A DNA stretch of 40,212 bases, taken from assembly GCA_030747175.1 (NCBI GenBank), contig JASLLE010000017.1, positions 1-40,212 on the forward strand, in the 5' to 3' direction. This DNA is from Dehalococcoidia bacterium. GTDB lineage: Bacteria > Chloroflexota > Dehalococcoidia > Lucifugimonadales > Lucifugimonadaceae. The notes beneath the pieces were generated by a model, which worked only from the letters and a program-made list of their open reading frames with translations, ran no database searches and was not told where the DNA came from. The position numbers and the translations under genes are program-made. Below, piece after piece: positions 1 through 7,866 of this stretch (within the stretch, counting starts at the first letter, position 1; each line of letters opens with the position of its first letter).

Positions 1-414
1 TGAGCCGGTGAGATCAAACGAGTCCCAGGTGTTGTGGTAGCCCTTGAGTTCTGGCATCCACTCCTCGTCCCAGCGCGTTGCGAAGGTCCCGATCGATCCT
101 TTCAGGGTTTCCTCCGCGTGCTGACCCGCCTCCTCCATTTTCTCCGGCGGCACGGACGGAACGATCGCGAGGAAGTAGTAGGTGTTGATGCGCCGTATCG
201 TCGCAGCGATAGGTTGACCGGCGGCGGCCAGTCCGGCACTTGCACCTTTGCCCCAGTAGTTCTCGACAACCCACCCCGAGAGGGGGGTGATCGGAGAGGG
301 CGCGTGCTGCCTGTCTTGCATCAACGGCAGGTGGGCGTCTCCCGGGTCTGCCCATGTCACGGGGAAGTTGGGCGGGAGTGGGATAGGCGTCGGTTCAGGG
401 TGCTGTTCGGCCAA
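1..414 (-). CDS. PEP-utilising enzyme subunit, N-terminal part (3' end outside window)
   Basis: The frame is open from a TTG at 414 to the window edge, giving 138 codons without a stop. The start is fixed by GGAGGT at 421-426, six bases upstream. The protein begins with a proline-rich stretch, then FPVTWADPGDAHLPLMQDR and the segment SPITPLSGWVVENYWGKGA, a pattern I recognise from the linker and PEP-utilising half of split PEP synthase or rifampicin phosphotransferase-like enzymes. The catalytic mobile domain with its phosphohistidine would lie beyond position 1 and cannot be seen. The upstream neighbour at 555-1418 supplies the ATP/pyruvate-binding half, so the two probably form one phosphotransferase. 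The family call rests on the neighbour and on remembered similarity; the reading frame itself is firm. Confidence 0.7.
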   Translation of the reverse strand, partial: MAEQHPEPTPIPLPPNFPVTWADPGDAHLPLMQDRQHAPSPITPLSGWVVENYWGKGASAGLAAAGQPIAATIRRINTYYFLAIVPSVPPEKMEEAGQHAEETLKGSIGTFATRWDEEWMPELKGYHNTWDSFDLTGS

Positions 415-554
415 GGTGTAACCTCCGGGGGCAATCTAACGTCGGATCTCGGTTGAGTGGCGCACAGGCGCCGTGGATTGAATTCAGATCAGGTTCCGGC
501 TGAAGTGTGTCTTGTGGGTGATGAGCGCGGAACCGTGGAACCGGGCGAAAGCGG

Positions 555-1418
555 TCAGCTGAGCGTCGTTATCGGTCTGCACTGAAGCAGATACAGCGTG
601 TTCTTGAAGAAGGCCCATTCGATATCGATCGGGTGTCCCTCGGTGTTCTCAAGGGCGGAAGCGAGGCGGGCGACCTCGAGTGCTTGATCGTCAGACATGG
701 ACGGCTGGTCCCTCATGATCCGGGGGACGTCCACTTCCTCGGCCCCATCGCCCCTGGCGACGGTCATTTTTGCCTTGTTTGAAATCTGGGTGGAGATGAC
801 GCTCCCCCCGGCCTTTTCGATCGTGTATGTGTCCGGCGTTACGGTGCCGCTCACGATGCTTTCGCCGAGTCCCCAGCTTGAATTGATCACTACCTCGCCG
901 AGGGCTCCGGACACCGGGTTGGCGCTGAAGGCCACCCCGGATATGTCTGCCGGGACCATCTGCTGCACGACGACGGCCATGATGGCGTCGTCAACCGCCA
1001 GTCCGCTCTGGCGCCGGTAGTCGAGGGCGACCTCGCTGTCCAGTGAGGCCCAGCAGCGGACCACCGCCCGGGCCACGGCGTCTCCCCCTTTTACGTTGAG
1101 ATATGTGTCGTGCTGCCCGGCGAACGAGTTGTCGCTGCCGTCTTCGTCGATGGCGGAGGAACGAACGGCGACCGCGGGTTCGTCCGTTCCGCAGAGAACT
1201 CCAAGCTGGGCGTAAGCGTCGTTGATTGCGCTCAGCATGTCACTGGAGGGGCCGCTTCCATTCCGGCGCGCCTCGCCCCAGCGGGCGAACGCGTCAACCG
1301 TCAGGTTGAATGCCGGGGGGACGGTGAATCCTTCCGCCAGGCGGCCCAGGCTCGCGCCCTTGCCACCGACCTTCGTGACATCACGCGACCACGCGTGGTC
1401 CAACCACACGATTTCCAA
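555..1418 (-). CDS. PEP synthase/PPDK-type nucleotide-binding subunit
   Basis: This protein of about 287 residues is the PEP/pyruvate-binding ATP-grasp domain alone. Visible family signatures are GGKGASLGRL near the start, VAVRSSAIDEDGSDNSFAGQ, the segment ISGVAFSANPVSG, GLGESIVSGTVTPD and the C-terminal DIEWAFF...LLQCRPITTL. Full PEP synthases are about 800 residues, so the His-carrying and PEP-binding domains are missing; the downstream partial gene at 1-414 probably supplies them. A GTG at 1427 extends the frame by three codons, but it overlaps the GGGAGG ribosome site. A TTG at 1418 has a seven-base spacing and is preferred. The likely reaction is ATP-dependent phosphotransfer through an enzyme phosphohistidine; the acceptor (pyruvate or another small molecule) cannot be told from sequence. 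Confidence 0.85.
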   Translation of the reverse strand: MEIVWLDHAWSRDVTKVGGKGASLGRLAEGFTVPPAFNLTVDAFARWGEARRNGSGPSSDMLSAINDAYAQLGVLCGTDEPAVAVRSSAIDEDGSDNSFAGQHDTYLNVKGGDAVARAVVRCWASLDSEVALDYRRQSGLAVDDAIMAVVVQQMVPADISGVAFSANPVSGALGEVVINSSWGLGESIVSGTVTPDTYTIEKAGGSVISTQISNKAKMTVARGDGAEEVDVPRIMRDQPSMSDDQALEVARLASALENTEGHPIDIEWAFFKNTLYLLQCRPITTLS

Positions 1419-1570
1419 AGCGCTCACCTCCCGGGTGCGGCATGCCGGGACGTCGTTGTGAATTCGCCGGATGTTACACGCGATTCGTTGTGCGGGCCAG
1501 TAAAGGTGGAGAGTGGAGGAGATGCGGTGGCCGATTCACCTCTCCGTACGAGAGCGCAATGTCCCTTCAA

Positions 1571-1745
1571 CACCTCGATGGGGCGGAGCCTGGCTCGCAC
1601 GGGGTCTCTTGTATCCAGCGGGAGGGGGATGGGGCGAGGGAGAAAGAGGTCCATTCAGCGCCCCACAGGGGCGGAATTTGGCTCGTACGTGTCCCCCTCT
1701 CCCAGCGGGAGAGGGCTGGGGTGAGGGAGAAGGGTTGTCCATTCA
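1571..1745. repeat. Tandem imperfect 88-bp duplication with dispersed hairpin repeat
   Basis: Two adjacent units of about 87-88 bp each end in GTCCATTCA (1649-1657 and 1737-1745, period 88). Both contain a TGGCTCG or TTGGCTCG block and a CAGCGGGAG block followed by a G-rich GAGGGAGAA run. The second unit has the hairpin CCTCTCCC-AGC-GGGAGAGG at 1696-1714. The same core with a different three-base loop recurs near 15481, 16652 and 24283, so this is one local expansion of a dispersed repeat family. Confidence 0.7.
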
Positions 1746-1750
1746 TGACA

Positions 1751-1786
1751 CCTCAGTGATCGACTCTACGATCGCTGCCACTGAGG
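1751..1786. repeat. Two-tier inverted repeat
   Basis: CCTCAGTG (1751-1758) pairs perfectly with CACTGAGG (1779-1786). Inside it GATCG (1758-1762) can pair with CGATC (1769-1773). The hairpin lies downstream of the minus-strand FAD dehydrogenase stop and upstream of the next minus-strand gene. It could help end or stabilise that transcript, but no T-run follows, so it is not called a terminator. Confidence 0.4.
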
Positions 1787-1850
1787 GGATCGGATAGCAA
1801 CATTCGGACGTGGAGAAAGGACGGCCGGGAGATTCCTCGCGTGCCGGCTT

Positions 1851-1876
1851 CGGAATGGGCATATATGCCCGGAATG
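1851..1876. repeat. GGCATATATGCC palindrome between 7-bp direct repeats, copy 1
   Basis: The arrangement is CGGAATG (1851-1857), the perfect 12-bp palindrome GGCATATATGCC (1858-1869), CGGAATG again (1870-1876), then ACA. A second copy at 16477-16502 has the same palindrome and trailing ACA, but its flanking 7-mer is CAGGATG on both sides. Confidence 0.75.
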
Positions 1877-1973
1877 ACAAATTGAATGTTACGGACCACA
1901 AACGGGCGAGAAAGCGTCAACACCGCGTTGGCGTGCGGCGACCCTTCCCACTTCGCGCCGGTCGATCCCGTCC

Positions 1974-4874
1974 CTACTTTTTCAGGGCGTCAGCCAGCAC
2001 TTCTACGAGGTGGCGTGCAGTTCGGCCGGTTCCGAAATTGGTCTGTTCCCGGCACGATATGCCGGTCACACACACCTCGTGATCCGGGTTGTTCCGCACG
2101 TGCGGGAAAAAGCGTTCCTCGCCCGCCGCCATCGCGACCTCCACGTGTTCCTTTTCGTAACCGAACGAACCGGCCATGCCGCAGCAGCCCGCGGGGATGT
2201 TGGTCACTTCGTAATTCGGCGGCAGGTTGAGCGCTTTGACGCTGGATGACAGGCCGGTAAGCGCCCGCTGGTGGCAATGGCCCAGGAACTGGATCTTTTT
2301 TGACAGGCCCGTGAACTCAAGCTGGGGACCGTCGTCACCCAGGCACTCGGCAATCACTTCTTCAAGCATCACGGTGTTGTCTGAGACGGCGCGCGCCTTT
2401 TCATCGCCGCCCAGCAAGTCCGGGTACTCGTCCTTTATCGCCATCACACAGGAGGATTCGCAGCCGGCGATCTTGACGCCGCGCTGGACGTATTCGTAAA
2501 GCAGATCGACGTTGTGGCGGGCGTTCTCGCCGGCCATGTCGAGCAGTCCCTTGGAGATCATCGGGCGGCCGCAGCATTTGCGGTCTTTGAGGACTACTAC
2601 CTCGAATCCGAGCGCCTCCAGGAGGTCGGTCGCCGCGACTCCGATCGACGGGTAATTGAAGTTCATAAAGGTGTCGTGGAACAGCACGATCTGGCCGCGG
2701 GGATGTGTGCCTTCCGGCGCTTTCCGGGCGTCAAACCACTTCTGGAACGTCTTCCGTACAACCGGCGGCGCGGGCCGGTCTGACGAAAATCCGACAACCT
2801 TTTCGAGTGCCCATCGCATCGGAGCGCTCTGGGTTATTGCGTTCGCGATCGGCGCGATCGGCGCAATGCGCGCGTTCGTCTTGTGGATGCCGGCGACCAT
2901 TTTGGAACGCCTCGGCACCCTGTGGGTTTTGTAGTACTGGTGAAGGAACTCGTACTTGATCTTGGCCATGTCCACGTTTGACGGGCATTCCGCCTTACAG
3001 GACTTGCACTCCATGCAGAGGTCCAGGACGTCCAGAGTTTTCTTCGACGTGAACTGGTCAACCGGGAACCTGCCGGAGATCGCGGCGCGTAAAACGTTGG
3101 CGCGGCCGCGCGTCGTGTGCGTCTCCTCGCGTGTGGCGATGTAAGAGGGACACATAGCGCCCAGGTTGAGCTTGCGGCACGCGCCGACGCCGTTGCACAT
3201 CTCGATTGCGGCGGCAAACCCGCCCTCGCGGGTGAAGTCCAGGCGCGTTTCGACATCGTTCGCGTGGTACTCATCGCCGAACCGGAGATTGTCCAGCAGG
3301 TGTGGCGTGTCGAAAATCTTCCCCGGATTCATGATTGTTTTCGGGTCGAACGCCTGCTTGACCACGCGGAAGCTCTCGACCAGCTCGGGGCCGAACATCT
3401 TTTCCGTCCAGAAACCCCGCACGATACCGTCACCGTGCTCCCCGGTCATCGAGCCGCCGAACTCCTTCAGGAGATCGGTCACCTCGTCGCTGATCTTGTA
3501 GAGCTGGTCCATGCCTTCACGCGTCTTGATATCGATCATCGGGCGGATATGCAGGCACCCCACCGAGGCGTGGCCGTAGTAGCCGGCTTCGGTTCCGGAA
3601 TTACGGACGATCCGGTCAAACCGGCGTACGTACTCGGGCAGTTTTGCCGGATCTACCGCCGTGTCTTCCACGAAGGGAAGCGGCTTGGCGACGCCCTCGA
3701 CATTGTTCATGAGCCCGAGTCCGTTCTCGCGCATCCTCCGCACCTGGCCTTGCTCGACAGCGGTGCGTATCCGGGTCGTGGCGAACCCGAGCTCTTTGCG
3801 AGCCATGTCCTGTTCGAGTTTGTCGAACTTGTCGGCCACTTCCGCATCCGACTCCCCGTTGAACTCCACAACGAGCACATCGGTCGGATCTCCCTGGAGG
3901 AAGCCGAGGTCGCGTGAGATGCTGATGTGACGGCGGGCCTCTCGGATGATGATTGAGCCGACGTGTTCGATCGCGGACGGGTCATGCTCCAGGATCGCGA
4001 CCGTGGATTCCATGGACTCGTCGAGGTTGGAAAAATGCAGGACCGCAAGCCCGGAGTGCTCAGGGATTTTGACCAGGTTCAGGCGGGCGGCGGTGACGGC
4101 GGCCAGCGTACCCTCGGAGCCGACCATGAGCTGCGCGAGATTGACGCCGTCCGGTTCGTTCACGAGGTCGAGGTTGTAACCCCCGACGCGTCTCATCACC
4201 TTTGGGAAGCGCTCCTCGACCAGCGGCGCTGAACGTGCTGCGACATCGCGAACGGCGCGATAAATATCGCCTTCTAGCCCGCCGAGACGCAGCTTTGCCT
4301 CCAGCTCGGCGCCGGATACATTCTCAAAATTTGTGATGCTGCCGTCAGAGAGCACCACGTCCTGCCCGAGAACATGATCCACGGTTTTTCCGTAAATGAT
4401 CGAGTGTGCGCCGCAGGAGTTGTTCCCCATGGCGCCGCCGACCGTGGCACGGCTCGCAGTGCTCGGGTCCGGGGTGAACATAAGGCCGTGCGGCCGGAGC
4501 TGCCTGTTCAGCTCGGTCAGCGTGATGCCGGGCTGGGTTCGTACCCACTGTTCCTCAGGGTTGATCTCGATCACATCGTGCATGTACTTGGTGTAGTCGA
4601 TGACGACAGCGCCTTCTTGCACCGTCTGGCCGGACAGCCCGGTGCCACCGCCGCGGCTCAGCACCTTCACGCCATTTCGGTTGCAGATCTCTATGACCGC
4701 CTGCACGTCCTCGACGGACTTCGGCAGCACCACCCCGGCGGGATCCATGGAGTAGATGCTGGCGTCCTGGCTGTAAAGGGCGCGGGAGTAGTCATCGAAG
4801 CGGACCTCGCCCTGGATGGCCCCTCGGAGATCGGCGGCGAGATCCGTCAGTGCACTGGGCACGCTGGTGGTCAT
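1974..4874 (-). CDS. FAD-linked 2-hydroxyacid dehydrogenase with Fe-S and CCG domains
   Basis: This protein of about 966 residues fuses a GlcD/Dld-type flavoprotein to a GlcF-like Fe-S module. The N-terminal PCMH FAD-binding domain shows SRGGGTGLSGQTVQEGAVV at about residues 73-91 and MGNNSCGAHSI. A FAD-oxidase C-terminal domain follows, with YGHASVGCLHIRP and TGEHGDGIVRGFW. Next come a cysteine-rich region (CNGVGACRKL...MCPSY and CMECKSCKAECPSN), then CCG-type motifs CCGRPMISKG and CCGMAGSFGYEKEH. The family oxidises D-lactate, glycolate or D-2-hydroxyglutarate and passes electrons to the quinone pool; the substrate is not decidable here. An ATG at 4907 lies 11 codons upstream without a ribosome site. 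The ATG at 4874 follows GGGAGG by 12 bases and is preferred. The gene starts 55 bp after the terC stop on the same strand. Confidence 0.92.
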   Translation of the reverse strand: MTTSVPSALTDLAADLRGAIQGEVRFDDYSRALYSQDASIYSMDPAGVVLPKSVEDVQAVIEICNRNGVKVLSRGGGTGLSGQTVQEGAVVIDYTKYMHDVIEINPEEQWVRTQPGITLTELNRQLRPHGLMFTPDPSTASRATVGGAMGNNSCGAHSIIYGKTVDHVLGQDVVLSDGSITNFENVSGAELEAKLRLGGLEGDIYRAVRDVAARSAPLVEERFPKVMRRVGGYNLDLVNEPDGVNLAQLMVGSEGTLAAVTAARLNLVKIPEHSGLAVLHFSNLDESMESTVAILEHDPSAIEHVGSIIIREARRHISISRDLGFLQGDPTDVLVVEFNGESDAEVADKFDKLEQDMARKELGFATTRIRTAVEQGQVRRMRENGLGLMNNVEGVAKPLPFVEDTAVDPAKLPEYVRRFDRIVRNSGTEAGYYGHASVGCLHIRPMIDIKTREGMDQLYKISDEVTDLLKEFGGSMTGEHGDGIVRGFWTEKMFGPELVESFRVVKQAFDPKTIMNPGKIFDTPHLLDNLRFGDEYHANDVETRLDFTREGGFAAAIEMCNGVGACRKLNLGAMCPSYIATREETHTTRGRANVLRAAISGRFPVDQFTSKKTLDVLDLCMECKSCKAECPSNVDMAKIKYEFLHQYYKTHRVPRRSKMVAGIHKTNARIAPIAPIANAITQSAPMRWALEKVVGFSSDRPAPPVVRKTFQKWFDARKAPEGTHPRGQIVLFHDTFMNFNYPSIGVAATDLLEALGFEVVVLKDRKCCGRPMISKGLLDMAGENARHNVDLLYEYVQRGVKIAGCESSCVMAIKDEYPDLLGGDEKARAVSDNTVMLEEVIAECLGDDGPQLEFTGLSKKIQFLGHCHQRALTGLSSSVKALNLPPNYEVTNIPAGCCGMAGSFGYEKEHVEVAMAAGEERFFPHVRNNPDHEVCVTGISCREQTNFGTGRTARHLVEVLADALKK

Positions 4875-4929
4875 ATCGCTCGGTTTCCTCCCACGACGGA
4901 TCGACATCCCGTCGTCTGTTTCAGTTCTC

Positions 4930-5892
4930 TCAGGTGCGTCGTCCTGGAGCGCGCTCCGCAGCCCTGACGGATGCGGCGTCTTCTCGACGTTTTGCGACGT
5001 AAGACGCCAGGATAGTTACGGCCAGAACTCCGCCAACGGTCCCGAGCGAAACGGGGGTCGGCATGTGATACACGTCGCTCGTGATCATCTTGATACCGAT
5101 GAAAACGAGTATCACTGAAAGTCCAAAATTGAGGTATCGAAAGTAAGGAAGGATGCCGTCCACCAGGAAGAACAGCGCCCGCAGCCCAAGAATAGCGAAT
5201 ACGTTGGATGTCCAGATGATGAAGGTGTCATCGCTGATGGCCAGCACGGCCGGGACAGAGTCGACGGCGAAAATCAGGTCGGTGGTCTCTAACCCCAGGA
5301 GCACCATGAAGAGCGGGGTGACCACCAGGGCTCCGTTCCGCCGTGTGAAGAATTTCTGGCCATCGTATTCCGATGTGACCGGGAGGAATTTGCGCGCCAG
5401 CCGCATGACCGGATTCCTGGCCGGGTCGACTTCCCCTTCTTTCCGAATCGCAAGCCTGATTCCGGTCAGGACCAGGAAGCCCCCGAATATGAAAATCAGC
5501 CAGCCAAAGGTCTCCAGGAGCGCAACCCCGGTGGCGATGAAAAAGCCGCGCATCACCACGGCGCCAACGATGCCCATAAAGAGCACCCGGTGCCTGAACT
5601 CGGGTGGAACGGCGAACGAAGAAAAGACGATGAGGAATACGAATATGTTGTCCACGCTCAGGGACAACTCGATCACGTACGCAGTCAGGAACTCGTTGCC
5701 GGAGTCGGTGCCTTTCCACCCGTAAATACCAAGGTTGAACAGCAACGCCAGGCTGACCCATACGCCGTACCAGATGACGGCCTCACGGACGCGGACGGAG
5801 TGTGCGTTGCGGTGGAACACCCCCAGGTCCAGGATCAGCATCACTGCAACAAAGAGGCCGAAACCCCCGAAAAGCAACACGGAATCAGACAA
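4930..5892 (-). CDS. TerC family integral membrane protein
   Basis: The 320-residue polytopic protein has about eight or nine hydrophobic segments. It carries the two acidic TerC signatures: ELSLSVDNIFVFLIVFSSF at about residues 75-93, and LETTDLIFAVDSVPAVLAI in the second half. The family (TerC, Alx, MeeF) is tied to manganese and other metal-ion export or to metalation of exported proteins. The start is TTG at 5892 with AGGA six bases before it. The FAD dehydrogenase follows 55 bp downstream on the same strand, so the two may be co-transcribed. I found no yybP-ykoY manganese riboswitch signature in the upstream gap. Confidence 0.9.
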   Translation of the reverse strand: MSDSVLLFGGFGLFVAVMLILDLGVFHRNAHSVRVREAVIWYGVWVSLALLFNLGIYGWKGTDSGNEFLTAYVIELSLSVDNIFVFLIVFSSFAVPPEFRHRVLFMGIVGAVVMRGFFIATGVALLETFGWLIFIFGGFLVLTGIRLAIRKEGEVDPARNPVMRLARKFLPVTSEYDGQKFFTRRNGALVVTPLFMVLLGLETTDLIFAVDSVPAVLAISDDTFIIWTSNVFAILGLRALFFLVDGILPYFRYLNFGLSVILVFIGIKMITSDVYHMPTPVSLGTVGGVLAVTILASYVAKRREDAASVRAAERAPGRRT

Positions 5893-6227
5893 TAGTGGTC
5901 CTATCTGGAGGAGACGTGCAGTAGACGGGGCGTCCGATTACGTTCGCCAGGCGCGGGGCATGCGGCAGGAGACTCGCGAACCCTCTCACGCTTCTTGATT
6001 GGGAGTATGTGGGCAAGTTATTAGAAAACGACCGGGGCCGATGGGATAGCGCTGTTACCACCAGACGGACACTTGATGCGGGGTCCGAAATCGGGCATGG
6101 ACGGGCGGCTGGTTACTGCGGGTCTTCTCGTAACAATTAGACCCGCGCTGCATACGTGCGGAGGCGCGACGAGTCTATCTTGTTCCCGCACGATATGGAT
6201 ACCGCGCTTCCCTGTGACGGGGACCGG
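5893..6227. other. Non-coding gap, 335 bp, with an inverted repeat
   Basis: The gap lies between the greA stop and the terC start, both on the minus strand. No gene is convincing here. GCGGGTC (6118-6124) and GACCCGC (6140-6146) form a 7-bp inverted repeat with a 15-base loop. It is placed to be a weak terminator or processing site after greA, but has no T-run. The terC promoter must lie in the lower part; no strong consensus is visible. Confidence 0.5.
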
Positions 6228-7079
6228 TCAGTTGGCCTTCACGATCTCGAATTGCTTGGAACCGGCGGGTGTCTCCACCGTGACGGTATCCCCGATGGCG
6301 TGGCCGATGATGGCTCCCCCGACGGGGGATTCGCTGGACATCTTGCCCGAAAGCGGGTTCGCCTCGTCCGGGTGAACCAGTTGGACGGCGGTCGCCCGGC
6401 CGGAACTGAGGTCCTTGATGGTGACCCGGCCGCCCAGCCTCACCACGCCTTTTTCACGAGCGCCGTTCCTCTCGGTGATGATCTCGGCGCCGCGGAGTGT
6501 CTCCTCGATCTCGCCGATCTTCAGGCTTACCATTCCGTGCGCTTCACGGGCGGCTTCCAGCGGGGCGTTTTCCCGGACATCCTTGTCGGCGGCGGCTTTT
6601 CGGATGTCTTCGGAAAACTGGGTTCGCTGGATGATGAGTTCGGCCAGCTGGTCCTGCATCTGCTGGTGTCCGGACTTGGTCAGCCTGGCCCCCGGCCCCG
6701 ATGCCGAGGTAGCGGTTTTCGCGCCGGTGGTGGCGCCGCGGCCTCTTCGCAAACGTAGATGCTGTGCGAGGTTTACGTCGATGTGGCCCTTCTTCTTGAG
6801 ATGGGCGAGGAAAAGCTTGACTATGGCCAGGCGGTCAACAGCGTCTGGAGCGGTTCCGTGCGCACCGATGTGGTCGCTGTAATCGCCGATTTCTGGCGGA
6901 GCGAGGGAGCCAAGGGACCGGTCGTTGCCCAGCCACCTCACGAATCTGGCGAGCTCTGCGCTTGCCGATGGGCGTTCATCTTCAGGGATGGTGGCGGTGT
7001 AGTAGCGAAGCGCTTCTGTGACGGTGTTGATGCTGTCCGCTTCCGGGTCGATTCCGCTATCCTTTGACTTGGCAACCAT
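6228..7079 (-). CDS. GreA-type transcript cleavage factor with N-terminal integrase SAM-like domain
   Basis: Residues from about 132 onward of this 283-residue protein are a GreA/GreB factor. The coiled-coil domain keeps the acidic tip (DKDVRENAPLEAAREAHG, equivalent to the DLSENAEY region of GreA), and the C-terminal FKBP-like domain has SPVGGAIIGHAIGDTVTVET. These factors bind the RNA polymerase secondary channel and stimulate transcript cleavage. Residues about 15-105 are extra and resemble the helical core-binding domain of tyrosine recombinases (TVTEALRYYTATI...FVRWLGNDRSLGSLAPPEIGDY...LFLAHLKKKGHI). No catalytic recombinase domain is present. An ATG at 7145 extends the frame, but a good promoter at 7149-7177 puts transcription initiation near 7142, so the ATG at 7079 is the likely start. 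Confidence 0.88.
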   Translation of the reverse strand: MVAKSKDSGIDPEADSINTVTEALRYYTATIPEDERPSASAELARFVRWLGNDRSLGSLAPPEIGDYSDHIGAHGTAPDAVDRLAIVKLFLAHLKKKGHIDVNLAQHLRLRRGRGATTGAKTATSASGPGARLTKSGHQQMQDQLAELIIQRTQFSEDIRKAAADKDVRENAPLEAAREAHGMVSLKIGEIEETLRGAEIITERNGAREKGVVRLGGRVTIKDLSSGRATAVQLVHPDEANPLSGKMSSESPVGGAIIGHAIGDTVTVETPAGSKQFEIVKAN

Positions 7080-7148
7080 AAACCCGACGCGTTCCTGACA
7101 CTGCAAGGGTTGTCGCCCGACTGTCATTGCCGGGACCCCAGACATCCG

Positions 7149-7177
7149 ATTCTAGGAACGCGTTGCGAAACCGTCAA
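7149..7177 (-). promoter_or_regulatory. Sigma70-type promoter for greA
   Basis: On the minus strand TTGACG (7177-7172) and TAGAAT (7154-7149) are separated by exactly 17 bases, with five of six matches to each consensus hexamer. Initiation would fall near 7142, leaving a leader of about 60 bases to the ATG at 7079. It is divergent from the rpmH promoter about 50 bp away. Confidence 0.7.
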
Positions 7178-7207
7178 GAAAACAGGTTCAAAATTGGTAT
7201 CGCGCCT

Positions 7208-7235
7208 GTGACCGGACGGATACAACGGATATAAT
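7208..7235 (+). promoter_or_regulatory. Sigma70-type promoter for the rpmH operon
   Basis: A perfect TATAAT at 7230-7235 is preceded, at 16-base spacing, by GTGACC at 7208-7213, which shares TGAC with the -35 consensus. The leader to rpmH would be about 40 bases. Confidence 0.65.
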
Positions 7236-7279
7236 CGACGGGTTACTTTTTTAGAGTCCCGAGAGTCCATTACCAACAA

Positions 7280-7417
7280 ATGCCAAAACGCACATATCAA
7301 CCGAAGAAGAGACGCCGCCTCCGTGTTCACGGGTTCAGGCTGCGCATGCGTTCCGTCGGCGGCCGCAGGGTGTTGAGCCGTCGGCGCGCTCGCGGCCGCA
7401 CACGCCTGACCGTTTAA
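7280..7417 (+). CDS. rpmH: 50S ribosomal protein L34
   Basis: This 45-residue, extremely basic protein begins [20 protein letters not shown] and ends in an arginine-rich tail closing with RTRLTV, matching the usual length and pattern of L34. It is a structural protein of the large ribosomal subunit. It opens the conserved rpmH-rnpA-yidD-yidC-jag block and sits just downstream of a strong promoter. Unlike in many bacteria, dnaA is not next to it; the divergent neighbour is greA. No clear ribosome-binding site precedes the ATG. Confidence 0.97.
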   Translation: MPKRTYQPKKRRRLRVHGFRLRMRSVGGRRVLSRRRARGRTRLTV

Positions 7418-7460
7418 CGAGCCCATCAGGACCGCCCGAGACTGGGGTCCCGTTTTCTCG

Positions 7461-7865
7461 ATGCGCACCGCTGCCAGACTTCGCAAGGGCGCTGATTTCC
7501 GTAACGTCCGGGAACGCGGACGTCGCATGAGCGACGGCCTTATGATGTTCGGGTCCGTACCATCAGACAGTGAGATGACTCGTGTCGGACTTGTGGTCAG
7601 TAAACGAGTCGGCGGCGCCGTCACGAGGAACAGGGTCAAACGACGATTGCGGGAATGCTTTTCGTCGCTCGCCATACAACCGGGATACGACATCGTCGTG
7701 TCAGCCCGACCCGCAGCGGCTCATGCGGAATACCATATGCTCCTGTCATCGCTAAAACGGCTGGCGGGACGGGCCAGGGTCTTACAACACGACCCGGCAG
7801 ATCCGGCCGAGAATACTCCTGAAAGCGCGGTCAACACGAGCGCACATGAAGGGATAACGGACTGA
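7461..7865 (+). CDS. rnpA: Ribonuclease P protein component
   Basis: The 134-residue basic protein has the RnpA signature VGLVVSKRVGGAVTRNRVKR followed by RLRE, at about residues 42-65, including the RNR RNA-binding motif. It assists the RNase P RNA in trimming tRNA 5' leaders. It lies 43 bp after rpmH and 1 bp before yidD, the standard order. The C-terminal 25 residues (after VLQHDPADP) form a polar extension beyond the usual end of the fold. The catalytic RNA gene is not in this window. Confidence 0.96.
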   Translation: MRTAARLRKGADFRNVRERGRRMSDGLMMFGSVPSDSEMTRVGLVVSKRVGGAVTRNRVKRRLRECFSSLAIQPGYDIVVSARPAAAHAEYHMLLSSLKRLAGRARVLQHDPADPAENTPESAVNTSAHEGITD

Positions 7866-7866
7866 A

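Larger units (their letters stand above)
1419..1973. other. Non-coding gap, 555 bp, repeat-rich
   Basis: No convincing gene lies here. The gap separates the stop of the FAD dehydrogenase from the start of the PEP synthase-like gene, both on the minus strand. It holds a tandem 88-bp duplication (1571-1745) carrying one dispersed hairpin repeat, a two-tier hairpin (1751-1786) and one copy of a 12-bp palindrome flanked by 7-bp direct repeats (1851-1876). Short open frames across it run through these repeats and have no recognisable product. Confidence 0.7.

Noticed and set aside
1571-1745. CRISPR array
   Set aside because: There are only two long imperfect units with no spacer structure and no cas genes.
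3117-3917. Open frame of 266 codons on the plus strand inside the FAD dehydrogenase
   Set aside because: It lies wholly within a convincing flavoprotein gene on the other strand and shows no family motif.
5893-6227. Possible yybP-ykoY manganese riboswitch upstream of terC
   Set aside because: TerC/Alx genes are often under this switch, but its conserved GGGGAGUAG-type sequence is not present on the minus strand here.
7080-7145. 22-residue N-terminal extension of GreA from the ATG at 7145
   Set aside because: The -10 element at 7149-7154 places the transcript start at about 7142, downstream of that ATG, and no ribosome site precedes it.
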